Assembly (NCBI GenBank): GCA_003212335.1
Contig: QCQA01000003.1
Span: forward strand, 62,001 to 126,000
Length of the DNA stretch: 64,000 nucleotides
DNA from: SAR86 cluster bacterium AG-447-A08
GTDB taxonomy: Bacteria; Pseudomonadota; Gammaproteobacteria; Magnimaribacterales; Magnimaribacteraceae
Direction of reading: 5' to 3'
Part shown: piece by piece, positions 46,692-56,646 of the stretch
Numbering within the stretch: the first letter of the stretch is position 1
Layout: each line of letters opens with the position of its first letter
Position numbers and translations under genes: made by a program
The notes under the pieces: generated by a model
The model's database searches: none
Told to the model about the DNA's origin: nothing
What the model saw: only the letters and a program-made list of their open reading frames with translations

Positions 46692-47276
46692 ATGAAAGTT
46701 GATGTTCAGAAGAAGGTAAAGATTATCCAAAAGGCTATGGATTCTATTAGGAAGTCTGATAAAACTCTTCACACTATTGCTTTTCCAAGGCTTGCACAAG
46801 AATTGGATATTCCGTTCGATGAGATAACAGAATTTTTCTTGAGTATTGAAGATATCTTTCTTAATGAGCAAAAAAGAGTTAACAGAAAGATTGAGAACTT
46901 TCTTGACACTGGACTAAAGAATGCAAAGACAGCCAACGATGCAAAAGAACTTCTTGAGACAACTTTCCTAACCTTCATAGAACTTTTACCAGATTATAGT
47001 GATTTAGTATTTTCAGCGTCTTTTTATCTTCCTAAATGTATTGAGGAAAGAAACCGAGCAAAAAAATACTACAAGCAAGTCTTTAGAAAAATAATAAAGA
47101 AGGGTTGGCCGGGTAAAATCGACGCAGTCCTGGATAGACAGACCGATCTAGTTCTTCTTTCTGCATATGGTTTCTATGAATATTGTGCGACAGTGGGCAA
47201 GAGAGAAAGGAAAGCTATCCTCAAAGACTTTAACAATATGATAAACCTTCACTTACAAGACAGACTATTTTTCTAA
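46692..47276 (+). CDS. TetR-like regulator, second of a tandem pair
   Basis: A 194-residue paralogue of the preceding gene. The frame stays open 37 codons further upstream, but that part overlaps the first gene out of frame; ATG 46692, one base after the first gene's stop, gives a product of the same length with an N end that aligns. The TetR-like HTH region is [32 protein letters not shown] (split over about 25-57). The C-terminal domain shares the [13 protein letters not shown] and NLHLQDR blocks. It overlaps the convergent gatB by 12 bp. Two such proteins could form a heterodimer (inference). Confidence 0.75.
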   Translation: MKVDVQKKVKIIQKAMDSIRKSDKTLHTIAFPRLAQELDIPFDEITEFFLSIEDIFLNEQKRVNRKIENFLDTGLKNAKTANDAKELLETTFLTFIELLPDYSDLVFSASFYLPKCIEERNRAKKYYKQVFRKIIKKGWPGKIDAVLDRQTDLVLLSAYGFYEYCATVGKRERKAILKDFNNMINLHLQDRLFF

Positions 47277-48710
47277 TTTTTTCCTTAGAATATCGTTGAC
47301 TTGTTTTGGGTTTGCCTTGCCTTGTGAAGCCTTCATAACTTGACCAACAAAAAAACCAAAGAGCCTATCTTTACCTGATCTGTATTGTTCAAGTTGTTCT
47401 GGGTTATTGTTTATAACCTCATCTATCATACTTTCTATTTCTTTATCATCAGTAACCTGTTCTAGTCCTTCACCTTGTATTATTTCGTCAACTTCTTTGT
47501 CAGAAGACCATAATTTCTCAAATATTTCTTTTGCTATTTTTCCTGAGATAGTTCCGTCTTCTATTCTCAATATTAATTGCCCAAGTTGATTAGAATTAAT
47601 TTTAGACTCATTAATACTTAAATTTTCATTATTTAACTCAGCTGATAATTCCCCCATAATCCAGTTAGCACTTAATTTAGGAGAGTTTGATACTTTTACA
47701 ACTGCCTCGAAGAAATTAGCTAAATCTTTATCAGCAGCTAAAAGGTCTGCATCATATTCACTAAGATTAAACTCAGAAACAAATCTTATTTTCTTTTGAG
47801 TTGGCATCTCTGGCATAGTCGCCATTACTTCTTCGATGAATTCCTTTTCTAAGTTTATTGGCAATAAATCAGGTTCTGGAAAATATCTATAATCATTAGC
47901 AAACTCTTTTGATCGCATTGGTCGAGTTGTATTAGCTTGCGAGTCATATAGTCTTGTCTCTTGAGTTATCTGATTTCCAGACTCTAATTCATTAATTTGT
48001 CTATCGATTTCATATTGGATGGCTTTTTCAACAAAACGAAAAGAGTTTACATTTTTAGTTTCTGTTCGAGTACCTAACTTAGTATCACCTTTTTTACGAA
48101 CTGAAACATTAGCATCACATCTCATAGATCCTTCAGCCATATTTCCATCAGAAATTTCTAAATATCTAATGATGGAATGTATAGATTTAAGATAAGCCAC
48201 AGCCTCTTGGGGAGTATTTATTTCTGGTTCAGAAACTATTTCGAGAAGGGGAGTTCCGGCCCTGTTTAAGTCAATTCCTGACTGGCCATCAAAGTCATCA
48301 TGCAGTGATTTACCTGCATCTTCTTCAAGATGAGCTCGTGTCACTCCAATTCTTTTAACTCCATTCTCAGTATCTATATCTAAATATCCACTTTCCACTA
48401 TTGGTTTATCCATTTGACTAATTTGATACCCTTTGGGTGAGTCAGGATAGAAGTAGTTTTTTCTCGCAAAGCTAGTTGGGCTATTGATATCAGCATTTAG
48501 TGCCTTACCGAGTTTGATTGCCATCCTAAGAACTTCTTCGTTTAGTACAGGAAGTACTCCCGGCATAGCTAAATCAATATTACACGCTTGAGTATTGGGT
48601 AACGCACCGAAGTTAGTACTTGCCCCAGAGAAAAGTTTTGATTTCGTCGATAATTGCACATGGATTTCCAGTCCAATAACAGCCTCCCAGTTATCTGCGT
48701 AATTCTTCAT
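47265..48710 (-). CDS. gatB: Asp-tRNA(Asn)/Glu-tRNA(Gln) amidotransferase subunit B
   Basis: Amidates Glu-tRNA(Gln) and/or Asp-tRNA(Asn) within GatCAB. From ATG 48710 it has 481 residues, near the usual 475-480; the frame is open for nine more codons but the ATGA overlap with the gatA stop and the family start [13 protein letters not shown] support this ATG. Conserved segments include [26 protein letters not shown] and [11 protein letters not shown]. The C-terminal GatB/YqeY tail ends in [10 protein letters not shown]. Presence of GatCAB beside tRNA-Gln in a gammaproteobacterium is common outside enterics. Confidence 0.97.
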   Translation of the reverse strand: MKNYADNWEAVIGLEIHVQLSTKSKLFSGASTNFGALPNTQACNIDLAMPGVLPVLNEEVLRMAIKLGKALNADINSPTSFARKNYFYPDSPKGYQISQMDKPIVESGYLDIDTENGVKRIGVTRAHLEEDAGKSLHDDFDGQSGIDLNRAGTPLLEIVSEPEINTPQEAVAYLKSIHSIIRYLEISDGNMAEGSMRCDANVSVRKKGDTKLGTRTETKNVNSFRFVEKAIQYEIDRQINELESGNQITQETRLYDSQANTTRPMRSKEFANDYRYFPEPDLLPINLEKEFIEEVMATMPEMPTQKKIRFVSEFNLSEYDADLLAADKDLANFFEAVVKVSNSPKLSANWIMGELSAELNNENLSINESKINSNQLGQLILRIEDGTISGKIAKEIFEKLWSSDKEVDEIIQGEGLEQVTDDKEIESMIDEVINNNPEQLEQYRSGKDRLFGFFVGQVMKASQGKANPKQVNDILRKKLEK

Positions 48711-50164
48711 GAGATATCTGGCATTTTTGAATGCCAATCAGTATTTAATTGATAGGAGTGAGCAAATTGAAGCAATTTATCTTCTTCTAAAGAGTTACCA
48801 ACTAACTGTAAACCTAATGGAAGTCCTGCGTTTTCTCCACAAGGAATAGATAATCCTGGCAAACCAGCGAGGTTTGCTGGAATGGTAAAGATATCTTGTA
48901 AGTACATTGCTATGGGATCATTTGTTTTTTCTCCAGCTTTGAATGATGTTCCAGGAGTTGTTGGAGATAAAAGAACATCAATATTTTTAAAAACCTCTTT
49001 AAAGTCATTGGCAACTAATTGACGGCATTTTTGAGCCTTGAGATAGTAAGCATCATAATATCCAGCAGATAATGCGTATGTGCCAATCAAAATTCTTCTT
49101 TTTACTTCATTTCCAAAACCTTCTTCTCGAGTTCTCATATAAAGGTCTTCTATATCTTTAGGATCTTCGCACCTATATCCGTATCGAACACCATCATATC
49201 TCGAAAGGTTTGCAGAACATTCTGCTGGTGCAATTATGTAATAGATGGGAAGGGAAAGATTTATATTCGGAAGCGAGACTTCAACTATTTCTGCTCCCAG
49301 ATCTTTGTAGATCGAAATTGCATCTTCAATTGATTTCTCGACATAAGAAGGCATTTCTTTTTCAAAAAATTCTTTAGGTAATCCTATCTTCATTCCTTTT
49401 ATAGGATTATTTAGATTTGTAGTCAGGTCAGGCCTTTCTAAGTTCAAGCTAGTTGAGTCTTTAGGATCATGGCCACACATCGCTTCTAATATTAAAGCAG
49501 CATCAGCAGCTGATCTTGCCACTACTCCACCTTGATCTAAACTTGAAGCAAAGGCAATCATCCCGTATCTGGAAACTCTTCCATATGTTGGCTTTATTCC
49601 TGTTAGTCCACATAAAGAGGCGGGTTGTCTTATAGAGCCTCCAGTATCAGTTGCAGTAGCCACCGGCGCAAGTTCTGCAGACACACATGATGCCGAGCCC
49701 CCAGAGGAACCCCCTGGAACATACTCAGTATTCCATGGATTTTTAACTGGTCCAAAATAACTGGTCTCATTAGAAGAACCCATAGCAAATTCATCCATAT
49801 TTGTTTTACCCAGCATAACCATGCCTTCATTATCTAACTTTTCAAAAACTGTAGAGGAGTATGGTGCTTCAAAGTTAGAAAGCATTTTAGACCCGCAAGT
49901 TGTTAATACATCTTTTGTACAAAAGATATCTTTATGGGCAATCGGCAAACCATCCAGTGGTAAGTTTGTATTATTCTTGTATCTTTCATCAGATTTTTTT
50001 GCTTTCGCAATAGCCTGATCTTCTGTGACTGTAATGAATGAATTTAAGTCTTCATCGAATTTTGAAATCCTTTCAAGATAATGAGTGGTTAGTTCTGTTG
50101 AAGAAAACTTTCCACTTTTTATTCCTTCTAGTTGTTCACTTAGATAGAGCTTATGGAGATCCAT
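48707..50164 (-). CDS. gatA: Asp-tRNA(Asn)/Glu-tRNA(Gln) amidotransferase subunit A
   Basis: Amidase-signature subunit that releases ammonia from glutamine for GatB. The 485 residues match the family. The Ser-cisSer-Lys triad is visible: Lys in LPIAHKDIF (about 80), Ser in the GGSSGGSAS loop (about 150-160) and [14 protein letters not shown] (about 172-185). It overlaps gatB by 4 bp and follows gatC by 1 bp. No missing residue. Confidence 0.98.
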   Translation of the reverse strand: MDLHKLYLSEQLEGIKSGKFSSTELTTHYLERISKFDEDLNSFITVTEDQAIAKAKKSDERYKNNTNLPLDGLPIAHKDIFCTKDVLTTCGSKMLSNFEAPYSSTVFEKLDNEGMVMLGKTNMDEFAMGSSNETSYFGPVKNPWNTEYVPGGSSGGSASCVSAELAPVATATDTGGSIRQPASLCGLTGIKPTYGRVSRYGMIAFASSLDQGGVVARSAADAALILEAMCGHDPKDSTSLNLERPDLTTNLNNPIKGMKIGLPKEFFEKEMPSYVEKSIEDAISIYKDLGAEIVEVSLPNINLSLPIYYIIAPAECSANLSRYDGVRYGYRCEDPKDIEDLYMRTREEGFGNEVKRRILIGTYALSAGYYDAYYLKAQKCRQLVANDFKEVFKNIDVLLSPTTPGTSFKAGEKTNDPIAMYLQDIFTIPANLAGLPGLSIPCGENAGLPLGLQLVGNSLEEDKLLQFAHSYQLNTDWHSKMPDIS

Positions 50165-50165
50165 T

Positions 50166-50462
50166 CTATTCTTCTCCCTCTATGACTTTAGGCACAAGGA
50201 AGAGTCCAGATTGAACTGAAGGTGCGTTCTTAAGTAATTCTTCTCTTAGATTTTCTTCTGTAACCTCATCCTGTCGTGTAGGCTGAGATAAATCTAAAGG
50301 ATGTGACATGGCGCTAATTTCAGAAGTTTCAGCTGCATTTAATTCTTCAAATAAACCTAATATATCCTCTAATTCTTTTTTTAATGAAGGAAGAGAATCC
50401 TCTTTTACGTTGATTCGAGCTAGATATGCTATTTCTTTTAATTCTTGATCGCTTAAAGCCAT
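50166..50462 (-). CDS. gatC: Asp-tRNA(Asn)/Glu-tRNA(Gln) amidotransferase subunit C
   Basis: Small scaffold subunit that steadies GatA-GatB. From ATG 50462 the product has 98 residues, the family length, beginning [17 protein letters not shown] as typical GatC. The frame is open for 60 codons upstream, but that part overlaps mreB and has no family match. The C end carries [14 protein letters not shown] and the [13 protein letters not shown] tail. It heads gatCAB, divergent from mreB across 118 bp, an arrangement found in other gammaproteobacteria. Confidence 0.95.
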   Translation of the reverse strand: MALSDQELKEIAYLARINVKEDSLPSLKKELEDILGLFEELNAAETSEISAMSHPLDLSQPTRQDEVTEENLREELLKNAPSVQSGLFLVPKVIEGEE

Positions 50463-50580
50463 ATATTGAGATTTTCCTATAAAAAAGATGCGTAATGTAG
50501 CACATTGTAGCTTGCTCAAAAACAATGCTGTTGCTAGAGTTACATTAATACAGAACCAAAGCAATTCTTTAGGTATATAA

Positions 50581-51618
50581 ATGTTAAAAAGATTAAGAGG
50601 TTTGTTCTCAAATGATCTGTCCATTGACTTGGGTACAGCCAATACCCTCGTATATGTAAAAGAAAGAGGAATAATTCTAGATGAACCGTCTGTCGTAGCA
50701 ATTAGGAATAATCAAGGCCAGAGAACGGTTGTCGCAGTTGGGGCCGAAGCTAAGAAAATGTTAGGACGTACGCCCGGCAACATTACTGCAATAAGACCTT
50801 TAAAAGACGGTGTAATAGCTGACTTTCAGGTAACAGAAGAAATGCTCAAACATTTCGTTCAAAGAGTCCATGAAGATAGTTTTGTAAGACCAAGTCCAAG
50901 AATCCTGGTTTGTGTTCCCTGTGAATCTACTCAAGTCGAAAGAAGAGCAATCCGAGAATCGGTTCTCAAGGCTGGTGCCAGAGAGGTTCGCCTAATTGAG
51001 GAGCCCATGGCTGCTGCAATTGGAGCAGGTTTGCCGGTAGAAGAAGCAAGTGGATCAATGGTTGTTGATATTGGCGGAGGCACAACAGAAATAGCCATTC
51101 TTGCACTCAATGGAGTTGTATACGCTCATTCCCTGAAAGTGGGAGGTGATAAGCTTGATGAATCAATTATCTCGTACGTAAGAAGAAATCAAGGTGTTTT
51201 GCTAGGAGACGCTACTGCGGAAAAGGTAAAACATGTTATTGGAACTGCCTCACCAGACTCAGATGTCATAGAGATGGAAGTAAGAGGTAGGAATCTTGCA
51301 GAAGGTATACCAATAACCTTTACCATGAATAGTAAACAAGCTTATGACGCAATGTTGGAACCTTTATCAGCAATTATTCAGGCAATAAGAACAGCTCTGG
51401 AAGCATCACCCCCTGAGCTTAGCGCAGATATTAGTGAAAGAGGGATTGTTCTCACCGGAGGAGGTGCAATGCTAAGGGACTTGGATGTATTAATATCAAG
51501 CCAAACAGGTTTACCAGTCATAGTCGCTGAAGACCCGTTGACTTGCGTTGCTAAAGGAGGAGGCAGCGCGTTAGAGATCATGGACAAATACGATATTGAC
51601 CTTCTATCAACTGAATAG
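50581..51618 (+). CDS. mreB: Rod-shape-determining protein MreB
   Basis: Bacterial actin that steers side-wall synthesis. The 345 residues (E. coli 347) include the N-terminal membrane-binding start [13 protein letters not shown], the phosphate loops [13 protein letters not shown] and [15 protein letters not shown], and the adenosine loop [13 protein letters not shown]. It opens mreB-mreC-mreD-yhdP. A weak promoter candidate (TTGCTC at 50512, 17 bp, TAGAGT at 50535) lies in the gap to gatC. Presence implies a rod-shaped cell. Confidence 0.98.
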   Translation: MLKRLRGLFSNDLSIDLGTANTLVYVKERGIILDEPSVVAIRNNQGQRTVVAVGAEAKKMLGRTPGNITAIRPLKDGVIADFQVTEEMLKHFVQRVHEDSFVRPSPRILVCVPCESTQVERRAIRESVLKAGAREVRLIEEPMAAAIGAGLPVEEASGSMVVDIGGGTTEIAILALNGVVYAHSLKVGGDKLDESIISYVRRNQGVLLGDATAEKVKHVIGTASPDSDVIEMEVRGRNLAEGIPITFTMNSKQAYDAMLEPLSAIIQAIRTALEASPPELSADISERGIVLTGGGAMLRDLDVLISSQTGLPVIVAEDPLTCVAKGGGSALEIMDKYDIDLLSTE

Positions 51619-51663
51619 CACTTTAAGATATCTTTCTTAATCCTCTCTGAGTATCATTAAACT

Positions 51664-52521
51664 ATGCTCAAAAGAGAACACAAGGTATCCAATATCAGTA
51701 GCGAAGCAATCTTTGCAATACCTGCTATGAAACCTTCAAGGGTAGTCATTGCTGTTATTTTTTGCCTATTTCTTATGCTTACTGATGTCAGATACGAATC
51801 AGGATCTTATCTTCGATCGGTTAGCTATGACTTGATAAAGCCTCTAACTCTTTTAACAAGAATTCCGAACTATTTATTTGAGGTTTCAACTGTCTTTTTT
51901 ACATCTAGACAATCTCTTGTAGAGAAGGTTGAACTTCTGGAGCGAGAAAACTTTAAACTTGAAGCAATAAATAATTCTCTGGATAAATTATCTATAGACC
52001 TTCGTAAAATTAATTCTTTAAGATCTTCAGCCAATCTAGACCTAGATGAAGAGCTATTTCTGATTTCCAAGAAAAATTTCTTATCCTCCAATGAATATCA
52101 ACCCTTACTGGTACTAGATGTAGATCATGATAATAATTTAACAATAAATAATGCGGTTCTTTCCGAAGAAGGATTAGTTGGAAGAGTAACCAATTTGGGA
52201 TTCTTATCTGCAGAAGTCATGTTAGTTCAAGATGTGAGATCTTCTATACCTATTATCTCCAGTGAATCATCCCTACATGCTTCTCTCAAAGGTATGGGTC
52301 TAGGGAGAAAAGGGGAGTTGAATTTTATAAAAAAGACAGCAAGTTTTCGTGAAGGGGAGAAACTGTTCACTTCTGGTTTAGGGGATGTATTTCCCCAAGG
52401 CCTATTGGTTGGTGAAATAGTATCTATAAGCGATCCTGTAGACAGTGAATTTCTAAAAATAGAAATATCTTTTTTTTCATCTCCTATCAATCAAGACTAT
52501 TTCTTAATTCATGCAAAATAA
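51664..52521 (+). CDS. mreC: Rod-shape-determining protein MreC
   Basis: Bitopic membrane protein linking MreB to periplasmic synthesis proteins. The 285 residues show a cytoplasmic start, a membrane helix (about 26-45), a coiled coil (about 78-118) and the double beta-barrel domain with LTINNAVLSEEGLVGRVTNLG (split over about 158-180) and GLGDVFPQGLLVGEI. It lies 45 bp after mreB and overlaps mreD by 11 bp. Length is shorter than E. coli (367), lacking the Pro-rich C-terminal tail. Confidence 0.95.
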   Translation: MLKREHKVSNISSEAIFAIPAMKPSRVVIAVIFCLFLMLTDVRYESGSYLRSVSYDLIKPLTLLTRIPNYLFEVSTVFFTSRQSLVEKVELLERENFKLEAINNSLDKLSIDLRKINSLRSSANLDLDEELFLISKKNFLSSNEYQPLLVLDVDHDNNLTINNAVLSEEGLVGRVTNLGFLSAEVMLVQDVRSSIPIISSESSLHASLKGMGLGRKGELNFIKKTASFREGEKLFTSGLGDVFPQGLLVGEIVSISDPVDSEFLKIEISFFSSPINQDYFLIHAK

Positions 52522-53017
52522 AAACTTTAAAAACAGGCTATGGATTTATTCATCCTTAGTATTTGCAATAATTCTGGATACTTACCTTTTTCCTGAGGTA
52601 GTTATGCAGTGGAAGCCACTGTTAGTTTTGCTTACTTTAATTTATTGGAATATGGCCTTACCAGATAAAGTAGGTATTTTCGAAGCTTTGCTTTTTGGAC
52701 TGATAATGGACCTGCTAAATGGCTCTGTCTTTGGATTACATGGGTTATTATTTGTTTTGATAACTTACATTTGTCAACGCTTCTTTTACCAATTTAGAGT
52801 TTCTCCAATATGGCAACAATCAGTCATTCTATTTTTTCTTTTCTTTGTTTTTAAAATGGCTTTCGCATTTGATTTTTATGATGTTACTTTGGGTATTTAT
52901 GTCTCAGACAGCTTTTATCTTCTGAACGCCTTTGGTTTCGCTCTGGTATCATCTATTTTCTGGACTCCCTTGTTCTATTTACTAAGAGAATTACGAAGAA
53001 GAAAAATAAAGTTGTAG
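52511..53017 (+). CDS. mreD: Rod-shape-determining protein MreD
   Basis: Inner-membrane partner of MreC. The 168 residues (E. coli 162) show five or so membrane segments and the typical PLLVLLTLIYWNMALPDKVGI start block (about 31-51), FGLIMDLLNGSVFGLHGLL (about 59-77), and a basic C end RELRRRKIKL. It overlaps mreC by 11 bp. maf (yhdE) and rng, which usually follow, are missing; yhdP begins 7 bp after the stop. Confidence 0.93.
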   Translation: MQNKNFKNRLWIYSSLVFAIILDTYLFPEVVMQWKPLLVLLTLIYWNMALPDKVGIFEALLFGLIMDLLNGSVFGLHGLLFVLITYICQRFFYQFRVSPIWQQSVILFFLFFVFKMAFAFDFYDVTLGIYVSDSFYLLNAFGFALVSSIFWTPLFYLLRELRRRKIKL

Positions 53018-53024
53018 GCGTATA

Positions 53025-56000
53025 GTGAAAAAATTTGTCTCTTTAACTCTTTGGATAATTTCAATTTATATTGCTATCGTGCTCTTCCTTTCTTTAGCTC
53101 TTACTCAAAATAGTTTTTATTCTTTTTTAACGAAAACTTTCACAGAAACTAATCCATCTTTTGAACTCGTACAAGTAAATTGGCACCCTTCCAACCCTTC
53201 AGTAGTTCTCCAAGATCTAAAACTAGAAAGCAAAGAACAGAATATAAGTTTAGGCCATGCTTCTATAGAGTTTTCTCTGGTTAATTTAATTAAAGGAAAT
53301 TTCATATCTAGACTGTTTATCTCTGAATTAACCATCAATACTCAAGACAATAAAAATCAATCTATAGACATTCCTGGTTTGTTTAATTTCCTCAAAGATA
53401 TCAATGAGCTGAGTATAAAAGATTTAAAGATTAATTCGTACGGTGATGCACAGAACATAAGCGTTGACTTGAATTCTTTTCTTAGGAACGGAGGTTTAAA
53501 CCTAAATTTAATTGTAAATGATGGTAAAGGCGCTGCTCTAGAAATTGGAGTTTTTCCCAACTCTGAATCAAACAGAGCAATTTTTAATGGTTATATAAAT
53601 GCCAATGGATTCAGCATTGATAAAAATTTATTAAGTACCATTTGTAAAGTCTGTAACTCTAATGCGGAGTTACGAACCTCAGCAACTTTCAGCTTTATCA
53701 ATAATAAGCCTCTTAGCTTCCAAGGAAATTTAGACTTATCTCTTGATAAAGACATCTTAGGTTTTAACTCATTATTTTCCAGCTTTAAACTAAAAGATTC
53801 GAATCAAGTTTCAATTCAAATCAGCTCCTTCTTAGGTAATGGAACTAGACTGAAAGTCCCTGATTTATTTCTTTATTTATCTCCAGATGAAGAAAAAATT
53901 TTAATCCCTGAAATAAACCTATCTCAAGACAAACTTTTTAAGCATATCCTTGCAAGTTTATTCAACAATTTATCAATAGATCTTACAGGTAAATTAAGAA
54001 ACTCGATTATTGAATTTAGAGAGAATCGTCAAACTTTTAGTACCTCATTAATTGATCTAGGAATTGGTTCCAATGCTTTCAGTCTTGATGGTTTAGCGGG
54101 TAGGTTAACCCTTAGTGAAGAGAGAGGAACATTTATCATTCATAGCCCATCAATGAATATATCCTCTGATGTTTATTTAGACAGAGAACTTAACTTCAAT
54201 GACTTTAAATCTATACTAAATTTCAATCTATCTGCAAAGGACTTAGAAATTCTTCCTTCAGAGTTCTCTGTACTTCTAGAAAATCGAAAGTTTGAAGGGC
54301 TCGTTTCATTACCCCCTATCCCTTCTAGTGGTAGAGGTAATCTTAACTTGAGAGCTAGAAGCGATCTTATAGATGATAGATTAGCCTTAACTTTATTCCC
54401 TAATACCCCATATTTATCAACAACAAAATATGCTGTAGAAAATTTAATAAATTGCGGTTCTTTCGAAGATGTTAGCTTGATCTTGAGAGTTCCTGTAGAT
54501 GGCATTTATAAAAATAATTCTGGGTCCTTTGGAATGGAAGCTCTAGGGAAAAATGTTTGTTTGGAATTTAACGGACACCAGATTAAAAAAGTCAATTCCA
54601 GGTTTCAGCTAAATAATTTTGAACTTATTGGAAAATTCACTGATGCAGATCTTTATAAGTCTTCAGTCGCTGTTGACTACAGGATATATAAAAACAATTC
54701 GGGTTCAATGTTGGATATTAAGGGAGAATCAGATGGCCCTTTTATTTCTTTGATCAATTTGTTTAGAGGAAAAAATTTTAGTGAAGATAACATACAGGGA
54801 ACTCACAAAACTAAATTTGAATACGTAACACCTTTAAAGAAAGATATAAAGATTTTAGATAAAGACTCCTCTTTAGAAGTAAGGAGCAAGATAGACAAAG
54901 CCAGTTTGTCTATAGATGATATGGGTTTAAGTCTCAGTAATATATTTTCTTCTTTTAATTACGATAGTACCTCAGGATTTTCTGAAGGGTTTATTTCCTT
55001 AAAATTAAACTCAATACCAGTTGTTTTAGAATTAGATCCGAACCTTTCAGGAAAAGATTACACAATCTTTAGCTCCAATAATTCATTGCCATTTAATAAT
55101 TTCCTGCCTAAACATTTAAAAAATAGAACCACAGGTTCTTCTTTAAGCTCACTTGAGTTAGGTGTTCCTTCTCTCTTGAAGGGTCGTATTGTAAAAGATA
55201 CCTTTGTTCGTTTTTCTTCAGAAATGATAGGTACTGAAATTAATTTACCGGCTCCTTTATACAAAGACATAGACCAAAAAATTGATTTAAAACTAGAATT
55301 TTTTCCTTCTTTCAATTCAGAATATTCAAGATTAAAGTTTAGATATGGTGATCTATTCAGAGGAAAACTAAATCTCAGAGATAAAGGTGTCGAGGGCTTC
55401 GTAATTGCAGGAAAAAAGAAGCAATCAATAAGTATTGAAAGAGAAAGATTATCTTTAATCGGTAATATTTCGAAACTTGATTTGTCTTTGTTGTCTCTAT
55501 TCGATACATCTGGAGAAAGTCAAAAATTAACTATTGATATTAAGCAATTAAAAGTTGATGAGATTCTATTTGCCAATTTTGTTTTTCCTGAGACATTTTT
55601 AAGTTCTCAAACATCAGATAATTATTTAGAACTAGAAATTAAGAATAAGAATCTCTCGGGCAAGGTGTTCTTTCCTAGATTAGAAAATCTAGAGCCGTTA
55701 ATAGATCTCGAGACAGTTAACTTGAGCTTTTCTAGAACAAGCAATAGTTCATTTCTAGACATCTATAACAATCTGAATCAAGCAGTTAGATTCAGAACTA
55801 AATCATTGATTCTTAATTCAGTTGATTATGGCAATTGGTCTTTTAATTTAAAGCCCTCAAATTCATCTTTAATGATTGATGATATCGAGGGTTCGTATGG
55901 CAAGTGGGGATTAACGCTTAATCAAAAGGGTATTTCCAGATTATTAATTAATAAAAAAGCTCTAGGGTGGAGCTCTAATTTAGAGTCAAAGATCTTTTCT

Positions 56001-56645
56001 GGTTCGCCTGAAAAAGGCTTTTTGCAGTTTGGTATACAGCCTAATTTTGAAATGGATACTATATTTGCTGAAGCCAATTTATCTTGGTCTTCGTTACCCT
56101 GGAACTTTCAATACGATAACTTTAATGGCGACATCTACATAGAGATCGAAGGATTACTAATAAAGAATCAGAAAGACTTACAAAGACAGAATAATATTTT
56201 AAGATTGATTAACATTTTCAACATTACAGACTCTTTTGAGAAAGTTACTAACTTAGACTTTAGAAAACTTTATAAATCAGGGTTTAGTGCTGATTCCGTC
56301 AAAGGCTCATTGAACATATCGCCTAACTTAATAAGTTTGGAATCTCCTCTAATATTTAGAAGTGGGTCAAGTGAGTTTAAATGGCAAGGAAAAATTAACC
56401 GAAATAAAGATGGAGATTTAGGCAACCTCAATTTAGAGGTTGTCATGACTTTACCTCTTCGTGAATATCTTCCTGCCTATGCCTTTTTACTAGGAGGTCC
56501 CGTCACTGCAGGAGTGGTTTATATCGCAGGTAAGGCCTTTGAAAAGAATTTAGATCAATTAAGTTCCGGGTCATGGTCAATAAAAGGGACTTTGGAAGAT
56601 CCTAAAACAAATTTTAATGGCTGGTTTGAGGAAACCAGAGATTAA
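53025..56645 (+). CDS. yhdP: AsmA-like protein YhdP
   Basis: Large inner-membrane-anchored protein; E. coli YhdP, with TamB and YdbH, moves phospholipid to the outer membrane. The 1206 residues (E. coli 1266) have one N-terminal membrane helix (about 5-27), then a long beta-rich repeat body expected to form a lipid groove, and the family C-terminal block PLREYLPAYAFLLGGP (about 1140-1155) with a GSWSIKGTLEDPKTNF end. The start is GTG. Fusion of the locus directly to mreD reflects loss of maf and rng. Convergent with rpoN, 1 bp apart. Confidence 0.93.
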   Translation: MKKFVSLTLWIISIYIAIVLFLSLALTQNSFYSFLTKTFTETNPSFELVQVNWHPSNPSVVLQDLKLESKEQNISLGHASIEFSLVNLIKGNFISRLFISELTINTQDNKNQSIDIPGLFNFLKDINELSIKDLKINSYGDAQNISVDLNSFLRNGGLNLNLIVNDGKGAALEIGVFPNSESNRAIFNGYINANGFSIDKNLLSTICKVCNSNAELRTSATFSFINNKPLSFQGNLDLSLDKDILGFNSLFSSFKLKDSNQVSIQISSFLGNGTRLKVPDLFLYLSPDEEKILIPEINLSQDKLFKHILASLFNNLSIDLTGKLRNSIIEFRENRQTFSTSLIDLGIGSNAFSLDGLAGRLTLSEERGTFIIHSPSMNISSDVYLDRELNFNDFKSILNFNLSAKDLEILPSEFSVLLENRKFEGLVSLPPIPSSGRGNLNLRARSDLIDDRLALTLFPNTPYLSTTKYAVENLINCGSFEDVSLILRVPVDGIYKNNSGSFGMEALGKNVCLEFNGHQIKKVNSRFQLNNFELIGKFTDADLYKSSVAVDYRIYKNNSGSMLDIKGESDGPFISLINLFRGKNFSEDNIQGTHKTKFEYVTPLKKDIKILDKDSSLEVRSKIDKASLSIDDMGLSLSNIFSSFNYDSTSGFSEGFISLKLNSIPVVLELDPNLSGKDYTIFSSNNSLPFNNFLPKHLKNRTTGSSLSSLELGVPSLLKGRIVKDTFVRFSSEMIGTEINLPAPLYKDIDQKIDLKLEFFPSFNSEYSRLKFRYGDLFRGKLNLRDKGVEGFVIAGKKKQSISIERERLSLIGNISKLDLSLLSLFDTSGESQKLTIDIKQLKVDEILFANFVFPETFLSSQTSDNYLELEIKNKNLSGKVFFPRLENLEPLIDLETVNLSFSRTSNSSFLDIYNNLNQAVRFRTKSLILNSVDYGNWSFNLKPSNSSLMIDDIEGSYGKWGLTLNQKGISRLLINKKALGWSSNLESKIFSGSPEKGFLQFGIQPNFEMDTIFAEANLSWSSLPWNFQYDNFNGDIYIEIEGLLIKNQKDLQRQNNILRLINIFNITDSFEKVTNLDFRKLYKSGFSADSVKGSLNISPNLISLESPLIFRSGSSEFKWQGKINRNKDGDLGNLNLEVVMTLPLREYLPAYAFLLGGPVTAGVVYIAGKAFEKNLDQLSSGSWSIKGTLEDPKTNFNGWFEETRD

Positions 56646-56646
56646 T

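Noticed and set aside
48711-48737. Nine-codon extension of gatB
   Set aside because: It overlaps gatA by 31 bp; the ATG at 48710 forms the usual ATGA overlap and fits the family N end.
50463-50642. 60-codon N-terminal extension of gatC
   Set aside because: It would overlap mreB and adds residues with no GatC similarity; ATG 50462 gives the family start and length.
53181-53196. TGGCAC match to the -24 part of a sigma-54 promoter
   Set aside because: No TTGC follows at the required spacing and it lies inside yhdP coding sequence; other TGGCAC matches in the window also lack the -12 part.
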